Below are positions 44,643 to 53,090 of a DNA stretch of 64,000 nucleotides, one piece after another. Position 1 is the first letter of the stretch; the number at the start of each line of letters is the position of its first letter. Below the pieces are notes generated by a model. That model ran no database searches. It was not told the DNA's origin and saw only the letters and a list, made by a program, of their open reading frames with translations. The position numbers and the translations under genes were made by a program. Source of the stretch: Flavihumibacter sp. ZG627 (GTDB lineage: Bacteria; Bacteroidota; Bacteroidia; Chitinophagales; Chitinophagaceae); assembly GCF_000814325.1 (NCBI RefSeq), contig NZ_JPHF01000005.1, positions 124,001-188,000 on the forward strand, given 5' to 3'.

Positions 44643-46024
44643 TCCAGAAGCTGGAACATTTTCTTTACAACCGTAGCTGAGCTGCCGGAATAATTGTTCA
44701 CCATGATGGAGATCGTGTATTCTTTACCGTTTGCTGCTTTATGGTATCCTGCATAAGCCCTGGCACCATTGATAGAACCACTTTTAAGTTTCATGCCATT
44801 ATACACGGGCAGTGATTCATAAAAGGAGGAATACCAGTTTGCTTTGCGGGCATATTGCAGACTTTGAACCAGGGCCATGGCAGTGATTCTGTTCTGGGGA
44901 GAGAGACCACTACCATCAACAATATTGATGGCATCCGCGGAAATTCCCTTCTTCTCGCAATACGACTTTATAATTTCTACACCGGCACTGGTTGATGCCT
45001 CTCCTTTGCTCTTCCACCCAATAGTTTTCACAAATGCTTCCCCATAAAGATTAATACTTTTCCGCATGAACCAGTAAATCAGGCTGTCAAGCGGCGGTGA
45101 TTGATGAATATATAATTCCTTAAGATCTTTATTATGTTCCACCATACTTTCTTCAACTTTAATTGAGGCCAGATCCAATGCTGTATGCAGTTCTTCCCGC
45201 AATTGTAATGGCGGCAATGGATGCGCACCTGATATAGAGAACCGGTTCTCGCCTGGGGGAATAGTTCCCCTTATTACAGCGGAACTGGTACCTGGAATAA
45301 AATAAACATATGCATTATCGCCGCTTCCCTTAGCCCCTGCACGAAGCATGGAAGATAAATGTATCCCTTTAAGTGCGGGAGAAGTTGATACGATCTCAAC
45401 AGCAGCGCCAACGTGGTTTCCAGAGCGGAGAAAAATATCAAACTGGTTCTCATGCCAGTTAATTTTTTGTGCACCTGCACCATAATAATTTGCGATATCC
45501 TGCCAGATCCATCCATCCGGAACGGCTTCATGATTCCATCCCGTTGTATCCGTAATGATGTTTCCCTTTATCTTTTTTATGCCATTACGGTTAAGAGCAG
45601 CAATGATAATATCCAGTATGCGGGCAGGCTTAGTTTGTTCATAACGCCAGCTTCCCAAACTCGGATCGCCACTGCCCCTGATGATCAGATCGCCATCTAA
45701 CAACTTGTTCGCTATTGTACCACTATAACCGAAAATTGTTTTATACCGATATGTTTTACCCAGCATTTCAAATGCGGATACACTTGTCAAAACCTTGAGG
45801 GTACTGGCAGGCATTAATCCCACCTGCCCATTGTGATCAAAAACTATTTTGCCTGTGGAAGCATCTGCAACAACCATGGCCCAGGTTGCGTGTTTAAGTT
45901 GGGGATCGGCAGAAAACTTTTTGGCCGCTGCCGCGAGTGAGGATGGCTGTGAATAAACTGAATTTGTGGCAGTGGTCAGAACCATCACGAACAGAGGCAG
46001 GTATTTGAACAGGTTTATTTGCAT
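44630..46024 (-). CDS. dacB: D-alanyl-D-alanine carboxypeptidase/endopeptidase, PBP4 (S13) family
   Basis: The 464-residue protein has a signal peptide (about 1-25, SVYS) and the three active-site motifs of penicillin-binding enzymes: SxxK at S74-K77 in MPASTLKVLTS, SxN in RKSINLYGEAF, and KSG in GMKLKSGSINGARAYAGY. The S13 hallmark IVDGSGLSPQNRIT is present. It trims or cuts peptidoglycan cross-links in the periplasm. The large insert domain between the first two motifs is typical of PBP4. It converges with the thioesterase gene (13-bp overlap) and is divergent from cinA. Confidence 0.93.
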   Translation of the reverse strand: MQINLFKYLPLFVMVLTTATNSVYSQPSSLAAAAKKFSADPQLKHATWAMVVADASTGKIVFDHNGQVGLMPASTLKVLTSVSAFEMLGKTYRYKTIFGYSGTIANKLLDGDLIIRGSGDPSLGSWRYEQTKPARILDIIIAALNRNGIKKIKGNIITDTTGWNHEAVPDGWIWQDIANYYGAGAQKINWHENQFDIFLRSGNHVGAAVEIVSTSPALKGIHLSSMLRAGAKGSGDNAYVYFIPGTSSAVIRGTIPPGENRFSISGAHPLPPLQLREELHTALDLASIKVEESMVEHNKDLKELYIHQSPPLDSLIYWFMRKSINLYGEAFVKTIGWKSKGEASTSAGVEIIKSYCEKKGISADAINIVDGSGLSPQNRITAMALVQSLQYARKANWYSSFYESLPVYNGMKLKSGSINGARAYAGYHKAANGKEYTISIMVNNYSGSSATVVKKMFQLLDQLK

Positions 46025-46074
46025 GGCGGGAAATTAGTATTTCCTGCGGATGCAGCAGCATCATTAAATGGAAT

Positions 46075-46082
46075 TAACTTTG
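46075..46082 (+). promoter_or_regulatory. -7 promoter element of cinA
   Basis: TAACTTTG matches TAnnTTTG, 17 bp before the ATG at 46100. No clear -33 TTTG was seen. Confidence 0.5.
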
Positions 46083-46099
46083 AAACCATATAAAGGACA

Positions 46100-47362
46100 A
46101 TGCAAAATATCAACGCTACCATTATAACTATTGGAGATGAATTACTGATTGGTCAGGTAATTGACACCAACAGTGCCTGGATGGCCCAGGAACTCAATAA
46201 GGCAGGTATTCGTGTGAGCAGAAGAGTAGCGGTGGGCGATGACTGGGAAGCCATCTGGAATACCCTGGAAACTGAAATGAGGTCGGCTGAAATAATATTA
46301 ATAACAGGAGGACTGGGTCCAACGGCAGATGATATAACCAAGCCATTGTTATGCAAATTCTTTGGGGGGAAAATGATGACCGATCAGCGGGTACTGGCGC
46401 ATGTTACCCACCTGTTTGAAAATGTTCTGGGAAGACCAATGATCGAAAGAAATGCTAAGCAGGCAGAAGTACCGGATGTTTGTAAAGTGCTTCATAACAG
46501 CAGGGGAACTGCACCAGGCATGTGGTTCGAAAAAAATAACTGCATTGTTGTTTCACTTCCCGGGGTGCCGCATGAAATGAAAGGACTGATGACGGAGGAA
46601 GTAATACCCGAACTGATCAAAATATTTAAGCGTCCTGTTATACTGCACAAAACATTACTTACTTCCGGAATAGGAGAATCATTTCTTGCGGAAAGGATAA
46701 GTGAATTTGAACAGGCTTTGCCAGATCATATTAAACTTGCATACCTTCCACATTATGGAATGGTGAGGCTTCGGTTGAGTGCAAGCAGTTATGATGCAGC
46801 TCAGTTAACAAAAGAGATTGATGAGCAATTCCATAATTTACAATTGCAGCTGGCTGATGTATTGGTTACGAATCAGGATGAGTCACTTGAACAAGTGATA
46901 GCGCGTCAACTGGTTGCATCGGGCAAAACCCTGGCAACCGCTGAAAGTTGCACAGGAGGATATATCGCCCACCTGATAACATCAATGTCTGGATCAAGCA
47001 GGTTTTATTCCGGCTCTGTTATCAGTTATTCCAATGATATAAAAAAGCGAATCCTTAATGTTCCTGCCGAAACACTTGATCAGGAAGGAGCAGTAAGCGA
47101 AGCAACAGTTAAACAGATGGTGCTTGGTGCTCTCGAAATAATGAGGACCGACTTTGCAATTGCAACTTCCGGAATCATGGGGCCTGAGGGAGGTAGCGAG
47201 GGGAAACCTGTTGGTACTGTATGGATAGCCGTTGGTGACGCCAATGAAATCATCACCCAGAAATTCCATTTCCGCTATGACAGGAAAAGAAATATTGAAA
47301 TGGCAGCGGCAAATGCCTTAAACCTCCTTCGAAAATTCATTATAGATCAGGTGAAGATCTAA
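46100..47362 (+). CDS. cinA: CinA family protein (NMN deamidase / molybdopterin-binding domain)
   Basis: The 420-residue protein has the N-terminal COG1058 domain (TIGDELLIGQVIDTNSAWMA, TGGLGPTADDITK) and the C-terminal PncC domain (TAESCTGGYIAHLIT, SGIMGPEGGSEGKPVGTVWI). In other bacteria the PncC domain deamidates nicotinamide mononucleotide in pyridine nucleotide recycling and the N-terminal domain cleaves ADP-ribose-type substrates. Both domains are intact and length is normal. A 40-bp gap with its own -7 box separates it from the E2 gene. Confidence 0.93.
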   Translation: MQNINATIITIGDELLIGQVIDTNSAWMAQELNKAGIRVSRRVAVGDDWEAIWNTLETEMRSAEIILITGGLGPTADDITKPLLCKFFGGKMMTDQRVLAHVTHLFENVLGRPMIERNAKQAEVPDVCKVLHNSRGTAPGMWFEKNNCIVVSLPGVPHEMKGLMTEEVIPELIKIFKRPVILHKTLLTSGIGESFLAERISEFEQALPDHIKLAYLPHYGMVRLRLSASSYDAAQLTKEIDEQFHNLQLQLADVLVTNQDESLEQVIARQLVASGKTLATAESCTGGYIAHLITSMSGSSRFYSGSVISYSNDIKKRILNVPAETLDQEGAVSEATVKQMVLGALEIMRTDFAIATSGIMGPEGGSEGKPVGTVWIAVGDANEIITQKFHFRYDRKRNIEMAAANALNLLRKFIIDQVKI

Positions 47363-47397
47363 AAAACTAACAGTCATTAACATTAGTGCCAAATCCT

Positions 47398-47405
47398 TAC
47401 CTTTG
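47398..47405 (+). promoter_or_regulatory. -7 promoter element of the E2 gene
   Basis: TACCTTTG matches TAnnTTTG, 21 bp before ATG 47427. A TTG within it (47403) gives an in-frame false start. Confidence 0.6.
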
Positions 47406-47426
47406 GCCACAAATCATAAGATATTT

Positions 47427-48806
47427 ATGGCGATTGTTGACCTTCTGATGCCAAAAATGGGAGAAAGTATCATGGAAGCCACTATTCTGAAGTGGCTCAA
47501 AAATCCCGGCGATAAAATCACACAGGACGAAACCCTTCTGGAGATCGCAACAGACAAAGTAGACAGCGAGGTTCCCAGCACAGCCGAAGGGATCATTGAA
47601 GAATTATTATATAATGTAAACGATGTGGTTCCGGTGGGTACTGTAATTGCACGGGTGCGTACAAACGTTGAAGATAGTGTTTCGCCTTCCGGCAATACAC
47701 CTGTGTTCAATGAAAACCAACCGGTTGAGCAGGTTGCACAACCCTCCTCCTATACACCCGATTATGCTGAAACAGTTCCAGCAGATGCACCTCATACAAT
47801 ACAGGCAGCAGGTAACAGGTTCTATTCTCCCCTGGTGTTGAATATTGCTGCAAGCGAAGGTGTTTCCATGGTGGAGTTGGAAGCTATGCCCGGTACTGGC
47901 AATGAAGGAAGGGTTACAAAAAAAGATATTCTTCAGTTTGTTCAGGATAAGCGTTCGGGTAATCAACCTGCAGCAGCGCAACCTGCAACACCTGCAATTT
48001 CAACTCCTCAGGTACCCAGCACTACTGCACCACAACAGCCAGCACCTCAGCCACCATCGGTTAGAGCTGAAGCACCATTGAGTTCATCAGTTAATGGTAA
48101 TGTTGAGATCATTGAAATGGACAGGACACGTAAACTGATTGCTGACCATATGGTCAAAAGCAAACATACCAGTCCCCATGTTACCAGTTTTACGGAAACG
48201 GATGTTACCAATCTTGTATTGTGGCGCGATAAAGTAAAGAGTCAGTTTGAAAAACAGGAAGGAAGCAAAATAACTTTTACCCCTCTGTTTATAGAAGCCA
48301 TTGTTCGTTGCATAAAGAAATATCCACTGATCAACAGCAGTGTTGATGGTGACAGGATCATAGTAAAGAAGGATATCAATATAGGAATGGCTACAGCCCT
48401 TCCAAATGGCAACCTGATAGTTCCGGTAATCCGAAATGCAGACCAGCTTAATCTGGTGGGATTGGCAAAGCAGGTGAACGGAATGGCCGAGAATGCGCGC
48501 AATAACAGGCTCAGGCCCGATGATACACAGGGTGGAACATTCACCCTCACCAATGTAGGCACATTTGGCAGCCTGATGGGTACGCCAATTATTCCACAAC
48601 CGCAGGTTGCCATCCTTGCCGTGGGTGCAATTAAGAAGAGGCCGGTTGTTATTGAAACAGCACAGGGTGATTCAATTGCTATCCGCCATATGATGTACCT
48701 GAGCATGAGTTATGATCACAGGATCATTGACGGTAGTTTGGGTGCTACTTTTCTTACCGCGGTAGCAAGAGAGCTCGAAAATTTCGACCCCAACAGGAGT
48801 ATATGA
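47427..48806 (+). CDS. 2-oxo acid dehydrogenase dihydrolipoamide acyltransferase (E2)
   Basis: The 459-residue protein begins with a lipoyl domain (1-77, lipoylated K44 in EIATDKVDSEVP). A peripheral-subunit-binding domain (133-170, SEGVSMVELEAMPGTGNEGRVTKKDIL), a Pro/Ala/Gln-rich linker (175-222), and the acyltransferase core with the HxxxDG motif in SYDHRIIDGSLG follow. It forms the core of a pyruvate, 2-oxoglutarate or branched-chain complex; the single lipoyl domain and the MPKMGESIMEATI start favour the branched-chain or related type. No E1 gene is near, and the E3 lpdA is at 32837. Confidence 0.9.
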   Translation: MAIVDLLMPKMGESIMEATILKWLKNPGDKITQDETLLEIATDKVDSEVPSTAEGIIEELLYNVNDVVPVGTVIARVRTNVEDSVSPSGNTPVFNENQPVEQVAQPSSYTPDYAETVPADAPHTIQAAGNRFYSPLVLNIAASEGVSMVELEAMPGTGNEGRVTKKDILQFVQDKRSGNQPAAAQPATPAISTPQVPSTTAPQQPAPQPPSVRAEAPLSSSVNGNVEIIEMDRTRKLIADHMVKSKHTSPHVTSFTETDVTNLVLWRDKVKSQFEKQEGSKITFTPLFIEAIVRCIKKYPLINSSVDGDRIIVKKDINIGMATALPNGNLIVPVIRNADQLNLVGLAKQVNGMAENARNNRLRPDDTQGGTFTLTNVGTFGSLMGTPIIPQPQVAILAVGAIKKRPVVIETAQGDSIAIRHMMYLSMSYDHRIIDGSLGATFLTAVARELENFDPNRSI

Positions 48807-48818
48807 TTGATATAATAA

Positions 48819-49331
48819 TTATTGTGAAGGCTGACCAAATTTCTCCCGGAGAAAGGTCAGCCTTTTTCCTTTTACCAAAACGATAAAAAGGTTATCATAG
48901 GCAGTATCGGGCAGATCCTTAAACTCTTCTTTTCCCATTAGACCATTAACAAGATCATCCACAGTATTGCTATGTCCTACAATAAGTACATTGCCTTTTT
49001 GTGATCTTAACTTTGTGATCAAACTACTATCAACTTTTGCATACTGTTGAACTTCCAGCTTTTTATCAGCAGCCACGCCGGCGGCAGTGGATAATGTCCT
49101 GACTGTATTGGTTGAGAAGATGGCATCGATCTTTTCGGCAGAAAGCCTTTCTTTTAATGCAAGTGCGCGTTGGTTGCCTGCCGCAGAAAGTGGAGGATCA
49201 TTGGGTGTATTCATTACTATTCCATCTGATGGCTGGGCTTTTTCTGCATGGCGGACAATGAAATATTTCTGTGTGCAGCTCGTTATACTTAGGATACTTA
49301 AGAGGATCAGGAAAGGAAAAAATTGCCGCAT
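48819..49331 (-). CDS. Histidine phosphatase family lipoprotein (SixA-like)
   Basis: The 170-residue protein starts MRQFFPFLILLSILSITSC, with lipobox ITSC. It has the phosphohistidine motif RHAEK (residues about 26-30, FIVRHAEKAQPSDG) and the second catalytic histidine in VLIVGHSNTVDDLVNGL, the phosphoglycerate-mutase-like fold. It should dephosphorylate a substrate in the envelope; the target is unknown. The 3' end contains a hairpin that serves the opposing E2 gene. Confidence 0.88.
   Translation of the reverse strand: MRQFFPFLILLSILSITSCTQKYFIVRHAEKAQPSDGIVMNTPNDPPLSAAGNQRALALKERLSAEKIDAIFSTNTVRTLSTAAGVAADKKLEVQQYAKVDSSLITKLRSQKGNVLIVGHSNTVDDLVNGLMGKEEFKDLPDTAYDNLFIVLVKGKRLTFLREKFGQPSQ
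48827..48867 (+). terminator. Terminator of the E2 gene, inside the histidine phosphatase 3' end
   Basis: AAGGCTGACC (48827-48836) pairs with GGTCAGCCTT (48855-48864). Inside it TTTCTCC and GGAGAAA pair around one base, with a three-base bulge. Five T follow the stem start. It begins 21 bp after the E2 stop and overlaps the last codons of the opposing gene. Confidence 0.8.
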
Positions 49332-49381
49332 AACTTTACTTTAACGGCAATTTCAGTAAATTATCCTAAAAATCATCTGCC

Positions 49382-50089
49382 ATGAAAACATTATCTCAAA
49401 CATGGTTTGCAGAAGGATATATTGACTTCGAGCTAAAAAAGTATACACTGTTAGCCTACCTGCAGGAGGTGAATCGCAACTTTAATGAAAACCGTCTTTA
49501 CCCCCAACTTGCGGATGTAATATTTCATTATCATAACCTTGTGCGTTTCCGTGAGAACAAAAAATTCCTGCAGGAACAATTTCCCAAAAAATTAAGCGGG
49601 GTTCAGATTGAAAATCTTCAATTGCTCTACGAACAAATGATTGAGGATGATGAACTGATGGAGGAACTGGAAAATATAATAGGATATGCAGAGGGCCAGA
49701 TAAAAGGCACTATCCAGAATGGTTCCCAGATTTATGAATTTGTAGAAGAGAAGATACAGATCGAGCCGGTAGGCCTGATTCCCCTTGACAATAAAGAAGG
49801 ATACTTCTTTCTCAGCACAGGATCAGGCAAATCAACACAGATCTATTACTATCGTTTAAGCATATTCGAAAAACATGATGAACAATATCGCGCAATAAAA
49901 ACAACTTATATAACAGAATGGCAGCGATCGCTCAGCAATAGTTTTGAGAATATGAAAGTGACGCTTATCAAAGAAAAAAAAGAGCTGCCCAATCCTGCAG
50001 TTTACAATATTGAAGCAGCCCTTTCCTTTCCACTTGAAGAAACTCTTTTACCAATTGCCAAAAGGTGCCTGGTACGGTATATTTCTTAA
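49382..50089 (+). CDS. Conserved-looking cytoplasmic protein of unknown function
   Basis: The 235-residue protein has no signal peptide or membrane helix. The first 120 residues are predicted mainly helical, with LKKYTLLAYLQEVNRNFNENRLYPQL and an acidic DDELMEELENI, and the second half is beta-rich. No catalytic motif is recognised; FLSTGSGKST only looks like a P-loop and lacks the first Gly. It has good coding character and normal codon use. It stands alone, and its stop shares TTAA with the convergent S9 peptidase stop. It could belong to a Bacteroidota-specific family. Confidence 0.7.
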   Translation: MKTLSQTWFAEGYIDFELKKYTLLAYLQEVNRNFNENRLYPQLADVIFHYHNLVRFRENKKFLQEQFPKKLSGVQIENLQLLYEQMIEDDELMEELENIIGYAEGQIKGTIQNGSQIYEFVEEKIQIEPVGLIPLDNKEGYFFLSTGSGKSTQIYYYRLSIFEKHDEQYRAIKTTYITEWQRSLSNSFENMKVTLIKEKKELPNPAVYNIEAALSFPLEETLLPIAKRCLVRYIS

Positions 50090-53013
50090 TCGGATAATCC
50101 CCAGTCGATACCTTTCTTAGTGGCGGGGATCCCTTCTGCCATCCATCTTGGAGCAGGAGCACCTTTAAGATAATGGTCAAAGAACTGCGCCATACGAATT
50201 GTCCAGTCTTTCCTGTTCCTCCTCTCAATTATTCCATGCAATTCATCATTATAATTCACCATCCAGACAGGCTTCCCTAGTCGGCGCATTGCACTGAACA
50301 GTTCGATACCCTGGTACCAGGGCACTGCGTCATCTTTATCGTTGTGCAAAATCAGTAAGGGTGTTTTTATTTTATCGGCTTTGAATAGCGGTGAGTTCTT
50401 GATATAAAGATCAGGTTTCTGCCAGAGGGTGGCTCCCAGCCTGCTTTGGGTACGTTCGTATTGGAACTGCCTGCTGATACCCGTTCCCCAGCGAATGCCT
50501 CCATATGCGCTTGTCATATTACTGACGGGCGCGCCGGCTTCGGCAGCAGCAAACATGTTGGTACGGGTTACTATATAAGCAATCTGGTAACCGCCCCAGC
50601 TATGCCCCTGCAAACCCATTTTTGTTGAATCAACCCATTTAAAACGGGAAAGATGCTTTGCGGCTGATACAACCGAATTATATGCATCATCACCCGGCTG
50701 ACCGGTCTTGTAATATATGTTCGGATCAAACACAACATATCCATTGCTGGTGTAATAGGCAATATTCACGGAAGCCCTTACCGGCATCGGCTCTATATAA
50801 CGAAAACGATTATCCGCATTCTTTTCATAGAAGTAAAATATAACGGGGTATTTCTTTGATGGGTCCAAATTCTCTGGCTTATACAGCAATCCCTCACTCA
50901 TTTTACCATCGAACATCTTCCATTTTAATAACTCTACCGTAAACCAGTTATATTGTTTCTGCCGGGGATTGAGATCACTGATCAATGTTGCATTTGAAGA
51001 GTCTGAAACACCTGTAAATGTTGTTTGATAAATATTAACAGCAGAAGGGGTTTGCCTGTCAAATATTATGGTTTCCGCATTCTTCGATTTTTTTACCCCG
51101 GCCAGGTAGGCATGTTGAATAGCAGGCTTTCCTGAACTAAATCGGAAGGAAGATCCAAGCGTATGAACCTCCCAACCAGAACCCTTTGAACGGTTATCAA
51201 ACAGGTTTAAAAGAATCTTCTGGTTCTTCTTAATAAACTTTTCATCCGTATCTGTATTTACGTAGCGTATTGTTATTTCATTTTTGCGTCCGCTGGCTCC
51301 GGTAATACAAAGGGGAGCAGCTGCCTGGGCGGGGTCACATTTCCAGATATCATATTTATCATAGATAAAAACTGCCTCGTCATTTTCGAGCCATCCCATT
51401 AATCCATGTGGGGGCGGCGAATCCGGATGATCATCCTCTTCATCAAATAATGGTACCGTGATGCCTTTGGTTATACTCCTTATTGTGGATGCGTTACAAT
51501 CATAAGCCATCCAGTTTCTTTTATCACGGTCGTACCAGTAAATGTATTTTCCTGCGGGAGAAATCCGACCTCCTCCCCTAACTTTATCAGCGATCAGTTT
51601 TCGATTACCGGTATTGAGATCAACAACATATAGCTTCACCATGCCATCCATTGCCCATTGCTGTTGAACCCTGTACCCTTTTGAACTGCTGGCAATGGCA
51701 TACCTTCCCACTCCTTCTGCAGATGGAGTTACCAGCTCAAGTGTATCTTCCGCAAGCCTGATCATCTTATCATTTTCCCATAGCGTGAGATAACTTCTTC
51801 TTTGTTCATTATTCAATTGCACCAATTGCTGCGGCTGCAGATAATCATCCTTATAATGCCAGATATCCAGTTTTGCCGTTTCGAAATCAACCAGCGTGGT
51901 ATCTTTTACCAATGGAGCAGGTGCGGTGCCAAAAAATAAGCGTTTACCATCCTTGCTGAAATAATTGGTAAAATGGGGACTAATCACCCAACCCGCCGGC
52001 AATAAAGAACTGTAGGCATCTAGTTTTTTTACGGCTGTATCTGACCCTTTATCATGGATAAACAATGAATAAAATTTCTTTAACGCTTTCTGTGAACTGT
52101 CACGGTCAGCTACAAAGGCCAGCCGGTTTCCATCTTCTGAAATGGCATATCCTTTTGCATCCTTAAAATCGTTAAGAATGGTTTTAGTAAGTCCACTGGT
52201 CAGATCATGCTTTAATACCATTGGAGCTGTTTTGTTATCCCCGTTTCTTCCAGTTGTTTCAACCAGTAAAACATTTCCCTTTTTATTAAAAAAGAACTCG
52301 CTTACCAACAAAAAGCGAATCTCTTTTCCGGAATTAAGGTCAAGTAAAACCAGGTCCGTTCCTTCTTCGATCTTCTCTTCTTTTTTACTGCCGGCGATAT
52401 CAGTGGACTTTGTGGGTTTTAATACAGAAAGGCCTTTTTGGTTAGCCTCTGCAACCTTATTCCGCAAACTATCAGCAACTCTTGCAAGGCTGTCTGCTTT
52501 CCTCAATAAGTTTTTAAGCTGTTCTAAAGAATCGGGAGCAGCCGCTTTAGCTACTGTTTTACCTGTATGATAGGCAAGCCATGACCCGCCCTCTTCCGGC
52601 ATTTTATAAGATTTGATATCGGGAATCTTTCTGATACTATCCATGCCCAGGTAAACAATTACCAAAGAATCCTTTGGCATATCAGCGGCGGGCTTCTTTT
52701 TGATTCTTGCCTCCCTTGTATCCTTAAACAATGGCTTGATGCGGGCAACCAGGTATTTACTATCACCACTGAAAACAGCCTGGTAAGCGCGTGGAATAAC
52801 GCGGCTATACTTGCCATCGGCCGACCTTAGAATCAATTCGCCATCACCCTCCTGAACATTTACACCATAAGCCAGGTATCGCCCATCATCAGTAACCAGC
52901 TTCTCGCCTACCTGCTGCCAGGAATCATATACAGAATGATCAAGTGGTTTCTTCTGGGCGATGGATACACTACTAAAAAATACCAGGGCAAAAAATAACA
53001 ATCTAATGTTCAT
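50086..53013 (-). CDS. S9 family prolyl oligopeptidase-type serine peptidase, exported
   Basis: The 975-residue protein has a signal peptide (MNIRLLFFALVFFSSVSIAQ) and an N-terminal propeller-like region (about 30-690). A C-terminal alpha/beta hydrolase domain follows. The nucleophile is in GLQGHSWGGYQIAY (GxSxGG), the Asp in LILHNDKDDAVPWYQG and the His in NYNDELHGI. Such enzymes are common periplasmic peptidases in Bacteroidota and cut short peptides after Pro, Ala or other residues. Specificity cannot be read. Length exceeds the usual 700 because of a coiled Ala/Lys/Glu insert (about 165-215, LEQLKNLLRKADSLARVADS). Confidence 0.92.
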   Translation of the reverse strand: MNIRLLFFALVFFSSVSIAQKKPLDHSVYDSWQQVGEKLVTDDGRYLAYGVNVQEGDGELILRSADGKYSRVIPRAYQAVFSGDSKYLVARIKPLFKDTREARIKKKPAADMPKDSLVIVYLGMDSIRKIPDIKSYKMPEEGGSWLAYHTGKTVAKAAAPDSLEQLKNLLRKADSLARVADSLRNKVAEANQKGLSVLKPTKSTDIAGSKKEEKIEEGTDLVLLDLNSGKEIRFLLVSEFFFNKKGNVLLVETTGRNGDNKTAPMVLKHDLTSGLTKTILNDFKDAKGYAISEDGNRLAFVADRDSSQKALKKFYSLFIHDKGSDTAVKKLDAYSSLLPAGWVISPHFTNYFSKDGKRLFFGTAPAPLVKDTTLVDFETAKLDIWHYKDDYLQPQQLVQLNNEQRRSYLTLWENDKMIRLAEDTLELVTPSAEGVGRYAIASSSKGYRVQQQWAMDGMVKLYVVDLNTGNRKLIADKVRGGGRISPAGKYIYWYDRDKRNWMAYDCNASTIRSITKGITVPLFDEEDDHPDSPPPHGLMGWLENDEAVFIYDKYDIWKCDPAQAAAPLCITGASGRKNEITIRYVNTDTDEKFIKKNQKILLNLFDNRSKGSGWEVHTLGSSFRFSSGKPAIQHAYLAGVKKSKNAETIIFDRQTPSAVNIYQTTFTGVSDSSNATLISDLNPRQKQYNWFTVELLKWKMFDGKMSEGLLYKPENLDPSKKYPVIFYFYEKNADNRFRYIEPMPVRASVNIAYYTSNGYVVFDPNIYYKTGQPGDDAYNSVVSAAKHLSRFKWVDSTKMGLQGHSWGGYQIAYIVTRTNMFAAAEAGAPVSNMTSAYGGIRWGTGISRQFQYERTQSRLGATLWQKPDLYIKNSPLFKADKIKTPLLILHNDKDDAVPWYQGIELFSAMRRLGKPVWMVNYNDELHGIIERRNRKDWTIRMAQFFDHYLKGAPAPRWMAEGIPATKKGIDWGLSD

Positions 53014-53090
53014 AAGCTGGAAGTTAAAACTAAAAATAAATCAAACTTTGTTCAAATGGTTTTGTTGAAGCATCTGCCTGATCATTCGTT

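Noticed and set aside
49811-49837. P-loop-like STGSGKST in the unknown protein
   Set aside because: Walker A needs GxxxxGK[ST]; the first glycine is Leu here and no Walker B motif follows.
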